Source: Mactromeris polynyma (Eukaryota; Mollusca; Bivalvia; Venerida; Mactridae). Taken from it: a stretch of 64,000 nucleotides of DNA. The stretch covers positions 29,228,762-29,292,761 of the forward strand of contig JASFXZ010000003.1 of the NCBI GenBank assembly GCA_032209605.1, written 5' to 3'. The position numbers were made by a program, and so were the translations under genes. Of the stretch, positions 1-11,131 are shown piece by piece (positions within the stretch are counted from its first letter, which is position 1; the number at the start of each line of letters is the position of its first letter). Under the pieces are notes generated by a model. The model had not been told where the DNA came from. It searched no databases and saw only the letters and a list, made by a program, of their open reading frames with translations.

Positions 1-2685
1 GTTACCGTTCCTGCTGCTGATGTTTTTCTGTTGTTGTTTTGATGCTTAATATTTTTATTTATATAGTTTGCTGTTGTTCTTGTTAAAATGGTAGCTGGTA
101 ATCACATTCAAGTTACACAGTCGGGGGACAGATTCGCCCTACCTTCCAGTAATATAAAGGCGATCTTAAATTACTGGGAGGTAACTTGCAGCGGATTTGT
201 ATTACATTTCTATACCGGCACAAGACAGGTTAGATTTTATCCAGTCACTGCGAAACAGGAAAATTTGCTGTAAACGTTAAAACACAACAACATCAAAAAC
301 AATAATATCTAAGAAAGGTAGTCTAGACGAAATCAAATAAACTTTAATTTTTCTCTTATAAAGATTATATCAGGAGTCGTTAACCAATGTACGTATGTGT
401 TTAGATATTGCTTTCACAATCAACGGATCTTTTGAACAACATTTGAAGCTTTAGATGGCCAGGCTTAAAGTATGTTTATATAATGAAATCGTATATAAAT
501 ACGTTTGATGGTGTAAGTGTATGTCACAGTTTAGATATTCTAATCATGCCCATTTGAACAACAGCTTAGAAGTGTTGGGATTTCGTTTTGTTAACAGGTG
601 CAATGTCAGTAACAAACTCAAATCTATCTCCTCTGTGGCGATTTAGGCAGATTGTCTGTGAGTATAAGACGACTCGTCATTATCAAGCAATTTTGGTTGT
701 GTAAAACACGTTCAGATGATAGAACACTCACTATAAGCAAACAAATGATCGCATGTTTAATGATTTAAATACATTGTACATATCCCAACAAGCAGAACCG
801 GGCACCAGGAGTTAAGACCATTGAACAAACGACCGGATTTTATCATATAAATATACAGTTATTTATAAGCGTAAGCAATCATACATCATTTCTTATCTTG
901 TTTACTCAAGGAATACGATACACGTTTATACAAAAAAATGGAAGGAAGAATAAAATACCTCATCCCAAGCAGATCCCCTAACAGTTTAATTCCAAACTTT
1001 GGTTTCCAATCGTATCTTAGAGTTAAAACAAGAAAGAAATGTACAACTATGTTTACAGGCTCGGATTCATAAATTCCAAACATTTCAACCATTACCAAAC
1101 CTATTATATCGGGTCACAGGTTAGAACTTGAAAGTGGAAGACCGCATATCCCGGAGAATTCTAAGAAATCATAGAAAATGTAACATATGCAAATGTCTCG
1201 AAGACTGTTAGCATTTTACTTGAATGCACACTGGTTTTAGAAAGAAGAAAATATATCAATATATATAGTTTTGGAGATGACCAAACATTCCAAATTTTAC
1301 ACGTATCATCAACCACAGATACTTGATGCAAAATATTTTAATGTTATATATGGACTATTTTAGTATTTACTATAATAAGAATATTCTTACTATAGTAAAT
1401 AGTCCGTACAGAAAATCAAAAACGTTTGCTTCAAGTACCTGTGTCATCAACACAGGAGTTATGTTATGTGTGTAAACGTGTTCAACTGCAATGCCCTGCA
1501 TTTATATGTATACGTTATTTTCGCTTTCTACTTCTTGTGTTTTCTGGATTTATGTCATTACTGGGATCCATTAAGTTTGTTTTTATGATCCTATTATTTC
1601 AACATTTATTTCACAAATGTAAAAGAAATCCAATTGTAATATCGATAAAATGTGAAAAAACATTGAGTGAAAAAGAGCGTAATTCAAAACCACATGAACT
1701 TCTCATCAAAAGACATAATTATACTCCGTACTTCAGTTGGGATACACACACAGTATTCTCTGTTGTCAAAGAAATAATGGAATTCACTGAGCCGATTGCC
1801 TAAGCAAGCAAGGAAACGACAAATATTCATGAAAACTGGTAATTTCTGTCCCGAGTATAACTTTAAACAGACAAGAAAATAGCATAATAGGCTAAACCTA
1901 GACATCAAGACGGATGTTACACGCTTCCAGGATATGGTTACGCCTGCCCATTATCCGTGTTACGTCAACGATGGAACATTGGTATCACATGTACACAGAT
2001 AAAATAAAATCCGGTTGCGTGTTTTTACCAGTATTGTACATTGCGCAGCAAAACATCACCAATGATTTGTATATCCCGTTTGTGTGCATAGTTAAGGTCG
2101 AACCAAGCATTGAAATTAAGTAGAATGTTTATGGGTGATAGCAAAAGGTTTTAGATAAAATAGCATATCGAGATTAGTTACATTGAGCAACATACACGTA
2201 GACCAGATATTTCTGTGATACCGCATCGAGAATGACGTGATATATGTACAAAAAGTTTTGTTGAATATTTATGTTTTATTTACACAAGCAAATCCTTGCT
2301 ATTTAACGGAACCCAAGCATTGGCAATAATTGAGTTTGTCTTCACATCGTATCACAGTGAAATCATCGACCGGATATAACCGATCATTTGGTCTCGAAAC
2401 CTCTATCAATATTAATCGGTTTCCCTTAAAATTATATTACGATCAAACATTGTTCATACTTGGATATTAATTGTACTACTTCAATAAAACGAGTGTCATA
2501 AATCCAATTTTGAAGAACAAGCACGCAGAATCAGTGATTGTTTTCCTAGCTAATATTGATCGATACTGATTGTAACAAACATAATATGTCCATAAATCTT
2601 ATCCCATAAATACTGCGATAGAATAGTTATAGATTAGCTACACGATGTGTGAGCGAAAGCAATAGTTACATGTAGTAACTACCTA

Positions 2686-3228
2686 AGGGCGAATTTGTTT
2701 TGCAAAACCTGGTTCAGGTTTTAGGTTTCAGTTTTGTTGTAGTTTGGTTGAAAAACTTAAACTTAAACCAGTTAAGATTAAGATTGGTATGCAAACATGG
2801 TCGATGAAAAATGGTCCACGTGATTTTGATTGCAAGATTGCAGACAGATTGGTGGGTGATAAGAAAATCAGAGTTAAGAACTTTAAAACGTCTGTTTTGC
2901 AACGTAACAGCGTGGACAATTTTAAAGGCAGGTTCCCATGTAGCAAAGAAACATTTATTTTTAAACATTGTCCCACATATGAGTGACACGGTCACCCGCC
3001 ATAAAACCAGTCCATCATTTTGTTTAACTAGTATACGATTATTTGGATAAATCAAACCAGACAAACCGGACTTGGAGGTAGTTCGGTCAGTTTGACTAAC
3101 CAGTTTAAGATTTGTTATTAGCAAATACAGAAACTTGTTTTAGTTTGAAACCAGTTAGTTAAAACAAATGAAAGGTTTGACAAACCAGTTTTGGATTCAA
3201 ACCGGTTTGGTACAAACAAATTCGCCCT
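2686..3228. mobile_element. 543-bp MITE with TA target duplication, present in copy B only
   Basis: The element begins AGGGCGAATTTGTTT and ends with the inverted complement, giving terminal inverted repeats of about 15 bp. It is flanked by TA at 2684-2685 and 3229-3230. The duplicated block in copy A (around 17680) reads straight through as ctacctaagataac, so an empty site is visible. The reading frames inside it (for example 2744-2986 plus and 2714-3124 minus) belong to repetitive AAACCAGTTT-like sequence and show no transposase motif. The TA duplication fits a non-autonomous Tc1/mariner-type element; the superfamily is inferred. Confidence 0.85.
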
Positions 3229-3488
3229 TAGATAACAGTTTATATTTTATGGTTCTTAGTTTAATCGACTGCTCTACGTGAATTGTTGCACAACGTCTTG
3301 ACAGTACGTGCATTCTTGGCAATAAAACACTTCTACACATGTGTAATTCAAGATAAAGTATTGCGTTGTGTTATGTTTATGTTACTTGAACACGATAACG
3401 GCGTTATGTTGCAGAATATTGCACCAAGTTATATTATACCCCACGGTGTTACACGAATAATCAGCTTTGAATGTTCGTGGTCACGTAT

Positions 3489-3945
3489 TGTTGTTTACTA
3501 TTGCTTGGGCACCAATACTGTCAATTACATTAACACAGTCGACAATTGATGTCAACTGTGTCAGCTATCACCGGATACCACTTCTGACAAATACTTGTAT
3601 GACCGTCGACGACATATATCAATGCTGTCAACTATTGTCGGGGACCACTATTGTCAACTACATGTATGACCATCGACGATATATATCAATGCTGTCAACT
3701 ATTGTCGGGGACCACTATTGTCAATTATATGTATGACCGTCGACGATAGATATCAATGCTGTCAACTATTGTCGGGGACCACTATTGTCAACTACAGGAA
3801 TGACCGTCGACGATACATATCTATGCTGTCAACTATTGTCGGGGACCACTACTGTCAAATACATGTATGACCGTCGGCGATGGATATCAATGCTGTCAAC
3901 TTTTGCTGTGACCACTAGTGTCGACTACATATGTATGACTGTAAA
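3489..3945. repeat. 67-bp minisatellite, short allele (copy B)
   Basis: About six to seven tandem copies of a 67-bp unit, recognisable by tgaccgtcgacga, gatatcaatgctgtcaac and tattgtcggggaccac. The period is not a multiple of three, which produces overlapping reading frames that repeat the same peptide in shifted register. These are not genes. The homologous array in copy A has about fifteen units. Confidence 0.9.
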
Positions 3946-5442
3946 CAATTGATGTCAATTATTTCTAACCTATTTAAAATTTACGACTCACTGATACCGA
4001 TTATTGTTCTTAGGAAAACAAATCTCGCAATACATGTAAAAGGCAATTAATCAATCGATGATGAATGTTTATTTGTTCACTGAGCTGATTTACACAGATA
4101 AGTACAAGTTAAACTACGTACTGACTCTGAATGCTGTCATACTGTATCTACTCGTCTATAAAACATGGCTACTGCCCAGTACTATACATGTATAATCGTT
4201 GACACTATTAATACAACTATTAGAAATATGAGATGTTCGATGAACAGCAACGACTTTGTCTCATGCTATTACTTTTACTCTTCGTCAATTAGATCCAATC
4301 TGGTTACAGTTTGCTAAGGCTTGAATTACTTGGATCTTAATCAAACTGGTTTGTTTTCCGTGTCTGGAATGCAACCTGCGTAACCGCAAGAATATTTGAA
4401 CATGTACACTTCGCATTCTTGTTTGGTGTATATTTCAATGTATTTCTTAACCAGTAGATAACCACTGAAAGTGTCAAGCACTGCCTTATTTTGTATAATA
4501 AATTGTCCATTTCCCTTCACTTGGAGAAGATATTTACATCTACTGTACACTTTGAAGGAAATATGACAGTCAAATACAAGTTGTAACGCGGATGACATTA
4601 AATTCTCGCCACAAACAAAACAAACTCACACTCTTCCCCTCCGATCATGTGTCTCCCACGCAAAAAAGTAGTAGGTTTCTATTTCAAGTAGCCTAAACAA
4701 ATACATGATTGTTTGTAAACATGGAAATCGACCAACAACCTTGTCATTTAAGAAAACATTGACTAATATAATGTTTATGATAAAACATGAACGTCGGTGA
4801 ATAGTATTATAAATTGTCAATCAGAAATAAAAAGTGAACAAGCTGGTGACGAATCTTCAATGTTACATTTGGGTTTTAAGTGATAGCTAAAAGCTCTTAT
4901 AAAAATATCGATAAATATAAAAGTATTTCACATACACTTGTTGAAGAACTTAAATGATATTGTGAACATTTAATTGGCAAGTTACAATTCGCAATCGATG
5001 GACAAATCATAAACGCTTTTTAATAATAAGTATGTTCCCCGGCACTTCACATGCATAGTTTTTTAACTTTATATACATACTCGTGTATTTGTCCAATAAA
5101 ACATCCTGAATCTTTACCAAATATTAATGGTAGATTTGAGATAGTAATACTCAAAGTTAACGTTGAAATAAAAACAGTGACATTTGATTGCTCACGGTAT
5201 ATTTCCCTTTAGGTCGAAGCTGTACCATCGTGTAAGTAGAAGTACCGAACATTTTGTGTTGTTGATGTATATTGATAGTAATCTTTATAAATTAATGTTT
5301 TTGTAAAATCATGCATGAAGTTTGGATTTTCTAAAAGCTTGGGTTATGAATCTGTATGAGGTGACACAAATCAAGTTAATAGCTTTACCTACATATTTTC
5401 TCTGATCACAACCCTAGAATTGAGTTACCTTGACGGTTTCGA

Positions 5443-5553
5443 CAACACCTGTTGTCTTCCTCAGAAATTTCACACTACGGAAAGTGGCGAAAATTACCGA
5501 AGATGACTGAGATGTCATTCGTGTGAAATTTCTGAGGAAGATAACAGGTGTTG
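5443..5553. repeat. 111-bp perfect-armed inverted repeat (small MITE or hairpin)
   Basis: Arms of about 33 bp (5443-5475 and 5521-5553) start caacacctgttgtcttcctc and return as its near-exact complement, around a ~45-bp loop. The same structure sits in copy A, where 189 bp has been inserted into the left arm. It looks like a very short non-autonomous transposon remnant; no clear target duplication was identified. Confidence 0.65.
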
Positions 5554-5728
5554 CAGAATAATGTAGCTAAATGGATTATACCAACCCAATGAACAGTTTA
5601 AAGTTAATAGCTACTTCGTAAATGCATACATAGTTCTCACATCTACAATATTTACCTCCCTTGTTCTGAATTGTCGGCCATTTTGATAGGCAAATTTCCT
5701 TGAAGTTTATGGGGAATATATTGTAAAC

Positions 5729-6877
5729 GATCAGGCCCTGCCGCCCCCCCCCCCCCCCCGTCGGCTGTGGAGTGACCTTTTTCTATATTCCTAATATAAA
5801 ATTATATCCACTGATTAGGTCTTATTGTTACTATTCTGTTAGCACTTCAAATACAATATACATGTACATTGATTTATGGTTGATTTTCCCCTTGTATACT
5901 ACCAGTATAGCGGATGCAAGTGCAATAAAAGTTGTGCTCATCGACCTTGTGACCGTCTAGAAGAATCGTCTAGAAATCGTAAGCTTTTCTCTCTACATCA
6001 GACAGGCGCTTTCAATTTCCTAAATTCTTAAATGTTGGTTAGTATTTGAATACATGTATCGCTCTAACTATGAAATCTACCATAAAATCACGAATAATGA
6101 TAATTTATCATCAGTTTCTGTATGTTTAAAGGTAAATATATTAAAGTTTTCTTTTTAATATGCTTAGTCGTAAACATGAGAAAATGCCTACATCCTGTTT
6201 GTACACATGTTCCCAAAACCACAAATACACAAGTCCGATACAGGAGTTTCTATCACGACGTACTTGCCGTTTTTGTGCTTGCATATAGGAAATATCTGTT
6301 TCGCAATTCCGGGAAACTTCTAAGAAAAGTCTTTTTTAGTATATATGTTTGAAGGCATTAACGTGCCTTTTTGAATATTATTTCTTAGTGTGTTTTGACA
6401 CGGACATATAAACCATTAGCACCGCTAATTGTGGGTATGTCGTAACCGTCCATAAAACCTGACATATATATATAAATATATTCATCATGTTTGCCCCCCC
6501 CCCAGTCGGGAATTTCTGGATCCGGGCCTGGGTACGGGCGGGGTATCCCCTCCCGATGAGAAATCACCTTTGACAGGCGCAAAATCCATCACTTTTAAAA
6601 TGATATTTTCCTGGTAGCGATGATAACACTTTGTCATGCGTTTTAAATATCTTGGCTGAATGCCAATACAATGTGTGACTAGTTTAAGATACAGATGAGA
6701 AGTAGGGGTCATAAAATGTCCGCGGCCCCATTGCCGTTGCCAGCCAGAATATTGGGGCCACAGCTGCTGCGGCCCCAGCTCCTACGCGCATGGACATACA
6801 TGTAAGCTTTGGGAATTTTAGGGGGGCGCGCCGGGTGATCACAGTATGAGAAATATTCTCACGACAATGTACCATAC
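5729..6877. other. Copy-B-specific intronic sequence with transposon debris
   Basis: This ~1.1 kb joins duplicated block copy B to exon 1 of UPF0489 copy B and replaces about 5.6 kb found at the same place in copy A. It holds an 18-bp cytosine run (5742-5759), a second C run near 6495, and GC-rich fragments at about 6490-6840. The stretch 6790-6838 (gggaattttaggggggcgc and neighbours) matches, in reverse orientation, the left end of the element at 56584-56993. No coding exon is seen; the minus-strand reading frames here are continuations past the exon 1 donor or translations of C-rich repeat. Confidence 0.6.
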
Positions 6878-7235
6878 CTTCATGGTGTTCCTCAACTATG
6901 TAAACATTCACAGATTTCTCTGTCGTGTAATTTGAAGTGTCTGAAGTTGTTCTCGGTACGGAGTTGTCAAGTACTACACCATTTCTTCCTGTATCGTGTC
7001 CCCACGTGCTCTTATTTCCTCTGTGTGCTTTAACTACATTTGCTGATAAACCTGTCACGTCTTTATTACTTACATGTACATCTCTACGTACTTTAAACCT
7101 GATAGGTTTCAGATTAGAGTTTGGTCCGATTTGTTTGTTCTGTCGCAAGCCTATCACATACAAAGTCACTAAGAAACTTAAGACGGTAACACTGACAACA
7201 TAGATAAGGCGATTTATTTTGAATTTAATCCTCAT
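6878..7235 (-). CDS. UPF0489-family protein copy B, first coding exon only (partial)
   Basis: This is the paralogue of exon 1 of the complete gene at 11132-27097. It starts at an ATG (7235-7233) and ends at a GAAG|GTATGG donor, phase 1, giving 119 codons plus one base. Residues of about 11-30 form a single hydrophobic segment after a basic N-terminus, the layout of a type II signal anchor, followed by a polar stem. The exon ends in VYIVEEHHE, the first conserved motif of UPF0489 proteins. Relative to copy A it carries four extra residues (around SNYT) near the end of the stem plus a few substitutions, with no stop or frameshift. The remaining exons should lie left of position 1, so whether this copy is functional cannot be judged. 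The open frame extends upstream to a TTG, but the conserved ATG is the credible start. Confidence 0.75.
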
Positions 7236-7489
7236 ACTGTTAATGTTAAGTATATTCCAGCACAAAACTAATACAATAATATTCTATTGTGCACATTAAT
7301 TGGTAAAATCTAGTTCATCACAAACATGATATAACAAAGGTATCTACGCATAGGATACGCTGGTCTGATTCCAATTCCGATACAATCCGTTATTTCATTG
7401 TAAATAGCCAGTGGAGGCGCTGATTTAGTTTTTATACGTGTTTTGTATCAATGTTGTATGCGGCGCACAAACTATGCTTAAGTATATAC

Positions 7490-8217
7490 GGTCCCGATTT
7501 TTTTGTTCTATTTCTATTGTATTGAAACACTCTGAACTCCAGAAACCGGACGAAAATTCAACATAATTTGGTTCCATTTCTATATAATTTCACCTCCGAA
7601 AACCGGAACGACTTTCGACTGCGTGTGTCATAATGATTAAACTTGCATTATGTTGACACTTTGTGTATGTTTAACAGTTTGACATTACTACACATGTGTG
7701 AATATCACTTATTGACTAATGCCGATGGCAATTACTACTGATTGAACTTTTATTCGTTGATTTCAAACATACGATCTCGTGTGAAAACATAAACATACAA
7801 TGCTGTCACAATGTATTATCGCCATCTTGTCATTACTAAATTGTAAATGGCGATAAACGTGTAAAAGTTTATGCTAATGAATATATGTAAAGTAGTAATT
7901 ATCACTTTTACGAGTCTTTCTTTTCATAAAAAAACACATATTATGTCATGTGCATCACAAAGCAAAATATATGAATTTCTTTAAGCTTGCTTGTACATTT
8001 TTTAAATAAAGGCAGTCATGTTTGTTACAACTGAGTACATTTTCTTCGAAAAAAAAATCATGTGGTTATACTATGTAAAATTCAAAGATGTGCAATTATT
8101 CAATGACATAATGACCTGAACCTAGGTAAGAGTATGAAATAGCATAAAAAAAAAAAAAAATCTACAAACCGGAATTTTCAAACGGTCCCGAAGGAGTTCG
8201 GTTATGGAGGTTCCACT
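7490..8217. mobile_element. Degenerate pogo/Tigger-like fragment
   Basis: The right end reads, on the minus strand, tacagtggaacctccataac followed by cgaactcc, which resembles pogo-type terminal repeats. Related pieces (gaactccagaaaccgg and ggtcccga) recur at the left. The left terminal repeat itself is not intact and no target duplication or transposase frame is visible. It begins almost exactly where the homology to copy A stops. Confidence 0.35.
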
Positions 8218-10822
8218 GTATATATATATTTTGTTTTTCCAGAACAAGCCTACTTTCGTATTTGCACATTTTCCTTATAAGTTGTTCAAAAAACAATGTT
8301 TATATTAAAGCTATAATGAATGATCGCTTAACATTAGATGAATGTGCATACACTTTACCGATAAATCCCATGTGATGATGGTAACTAAACTAACTGCTAA
8401 CAAAAGTTTATTATCTAACTAAATTGACGTGTTTATGATATGTAAATGTTTCGTTATCATATATTACAAAAGAAATAGATCTAATAAAATGTAAAACTAT
8501 TTCCATGCTAGTCACTTCAGGCTTATTTTACTTTGCCACCGGAAACCCATATGTCGAGCGTACATTTCACGGGTTACTAACCTGTACTAGCATATTCTTC
8601 GTATTAAATGTAACTCGACCAACTTTCTCGCATGCAAAAGAGATGGCTCTAACCATGACCTCCTGTTCTGAAGGCCGATGCTCTACCACGTCAGTTATTG
8701 TCGTTGACAATTATTTTATATTGGAGAAGATCAACACATTTAATTATTTCAGGGAGGTTACCTAAACCTGCTTTTAGTTTAAGTATGTATAGGCTGTTAA
8801 CAGTTAATACAGTTTATAAGTGTGCTCCCTGATCATGGTCATTTTGGACATTAAGATATAGTCAACTTCCGCCAATTCAGCATGAAAGTTTATATATATA
8901 CTCTATTTCATTGAAACATAATCAACAGAGTTTATGACGAAATGGCTTCTTATTCACTTGTGACAAGTTTTGTTTTGCTTACGGCTGACTAGTGTAGGTA
9001 CAGGAGGGGCCGTCCTCTGGAAACTTGTTAACATGTTGGTATTTGTATGAATTGGTCGTTCTGTATTTTGAACAAGATAATACTAGTGCAATTCTCATGA
9101 ATGAGTCCTCAAAATTTATACCCGAAATGCACCAAAAAGCCACCATTTCATACCTATATTGTATAAGTTTACAGATTTAGCGCCAAAACATACACTTGAA
9201 CTATTCGATAAATTAATCACACCTATACTAAATCAAAGTACTGAAAGTACAGACAGCCGGGCTAACTTGATTGATTGAAGATTTAATTAAGACTAGGTTT
9301 TTAATGCATATTGCACAGATAAGGTTATGTTATTTTGAAACTTCACTAAGTTTTTAATAAAAATCAATCGGTCCAGTGAATTTAGGTAAACAGGCAAAGT
9401 ATTTTATATAATGTAATATTGTCAAGTCCCTCCATAGATAACAAGACAAACTGATAGTTGAACTAGATTGCGATCATTGAGACTTGATCTTTCTTCTGGA
9501 TTTATATTGTTCACAAAAGCTGGATGTTTTAGCATTCATATGTTTTGTGCAAAAACCTAGTCAATCAGAAACTGATAAAGTACTACATAGTTTATCAGAA
9601 AGGATGTCAGGTAGATTATGTAGTTGTAAGAACAACTTAGTTGGCATATTGTTGCTTTCATGATATTAAATGTTTGTGGTGAGTCCAGTTAATGTATGAG
9701 CAATTGTTGAATGTTTTTATGTTTATGAATGTATTGTGTATATTATTTTGCAAGTCATGTCATTAAAATGAAATAAAATTTCAGTCTGTTCTTATATTTG
9801 AAAATGTTTACAATTTTATCTCAAAAGTTTAACAAAATGTTTGAATGGATGGTAATATTCAAGCAGAGAGTGTATGTACATAGAATGTCTATACAGTGAG
9901 AAAATATTCAAACATTTAGTGATATAATATTGGTATGTTAATATGTGTATATTTCAGTCAGAAAATTTGACAATATATATATACAAATGAGTGTAAAACA
10001 AGAAATTATTGTGGCACAAATGTATCAATTCTATTCTAATGTTCATAAATGAAAAACTTAGGAATCCTAATCACCATCTGCTGAAAGATAAATAACATAC
10101 AATGTGCTTCCAATACAAGTCCCAGGTGCATTTATATTTTAACAATTATGAATTCATCTATTATTAAGAGAACTAAAACTATAGAATGTAGAAAAGGCAT
10201 GTCAAATTGATTAGAACCTAATTAGCCAAAGGAGATTATTTTAAGACTATTTCAAATGTGCTTTGAAGGGTTTGAGTGCAAAGTCATAAAAAAGGGTTTT
10301 GCATTCATTGTGACTATGGTAACAACCATCTACCATAGGGAACTTCAGATAAACAAAACCAATAGTTCAGACGTTTCTGCTGCTTTTTTTAAATTCAACC
10401 TGACCGATCACCTATGAAAGAATTTAATGTCCTCAATACTTTTTTTAATAAGCTTTCATACTTTAAGTTTAAAAAATATATTAAATGAATAAAAAATCTC
10501 GTATGACAAGAGGAATCCATGCATAAATAAGTGATTCAACGTCAGCTCTGAGTACTTGGATAATTCTGTCCAAGACCTTTAAAAGACTTAATTTCCAGGA
10601 GCTTCTTGAGGCTTTGCCACCCTGGTCCCCTTCCAGGGCTTTACCCTCTTGGTCACCCTGGACCCACTTAGCCCCAGCAAATTTTCAGGTTTTCCAATTT
10701 TTTCAACTTTCAGCTACATGTATGTGAGTTGGGCATATTGGTAAGGAATTTTGTTTATCTAAATGTATTTGTTTTTCATGAAATGTGAGTCTGGCCCAAT
10801 TTACGAAAGATCTCTTCTGAGA

Positions 10823-10828
10823 TTTATT
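10823..10828 (-). promoter_or_regulatory. Possible polyadenylation signal of UPF0489 copy A
   Basis: AATAAA on the minus strand about 300 bp downstream of the stop codon at 11132. It is a plausible signal, but in AT-rich sequence a chance match is easy. Confidence 0.3.
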
Positions 10829-11131
10829 AAAGATAAAAAGCCGAGAGATAATCAAAACAGGTATACAAACTTAATGTTGTATACTGTCACCACTTCCGCT
10901 GCTGAGAGTTTGGTGCATACTTTTCATTATAGAAAACAATGGAATATTTTACTCGAGTAACATCTCAATTTGAGAAGTTTGATGTCTTCAAGTTTGTGTT
11001 ATATGTGTGCCTTATGACCTCCTGGCTATGGTATTTGTTGTCGGACATTATCACATAACTGCGTCCGAGGTGTTTAGACATCATGTCGTAGCCACAAATG
11101 TTTATGCATCACTTGATAACTCCTTGTACTG

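Larger units (their letters stand above)
1..5728. repeat. Intragenic duplicated block, copy B
   Basis: This stretch is a direct-orientation copy of 15049-21094, recognisable base by base with scattered substitutions and small indels. It lies downstream, in gene sense, of exon 1 of UPF0489 copy B, so it is most simply part of that gene's first intron. The left edge of the homology runs off the window. The right edge falls in the shared sequence ggggaatatattgtaaac, after which the copies diverge. Inside are a 543-bp MITE that copy A lacks, a 67-bp minisatellite and a 111-bp inverted repeat. A 125-codon reading frame at 1426-1803 is broken in the other copy, which argues that the block is not coding. 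Confidence 0.9.
7236..11131. other. Intergenic region between UPF0489 copies, with repeat remnants
   Basis: From 7236 to about 7487 the sequence matches 27098-27361, so the presumed promoter-proximal region was duplicated together with exon 1. After that the copies diverge. A degenerate pogo-like fragment may lie at about 7490-8217. A low-complexity repeat with recurring ccctgg and cttgg elements lies at about 10590-10680. An AATAAA on the minus strand (10823-10828) about 300 bp past the copy A stop codon could serve as its polyadenylation signal. The reading frames at 8505-8765, 10763-10960 and 11007-11189 show no protein-family resemblance. The rest is AT-rich sequence in which I see nothing. 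Confidence 0.6.

Noticed and set aside
1426..1803. 125-codon plus-strand frame in duplicated block copy B
   Set aside because: The homologous sequence in copy A (about 16440-16810) is broken by indels and stops, and no domain or splice logic is present.
2714..3124. Overlapping frames of 79-136 codons on both strands
   Set aside because: They lie wholly inside the 543-bp MITE and translate repetitive AAACCAGTTT-like sequence; no transposase motif.
3489..3945. Regular repeats considered as a CRISPR-like array
   Set aside because: Units are contiguous with no unique spacers, and the sequence context is eukaryotic.
6937..7203. 88-codon plus-strand frame, also present at 26799-27065
   Set aside because: It is the antisense shadow of UPF0489 exon 1; its conservation follows from the coding strand opposite.
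7236..7265. Ten extra N-terminal residues for UPF0489 copy B
   Set aside because: The extension starts at TTG; the ATG at 7235-7233 is conserved in both copies and starts a typical anchor.
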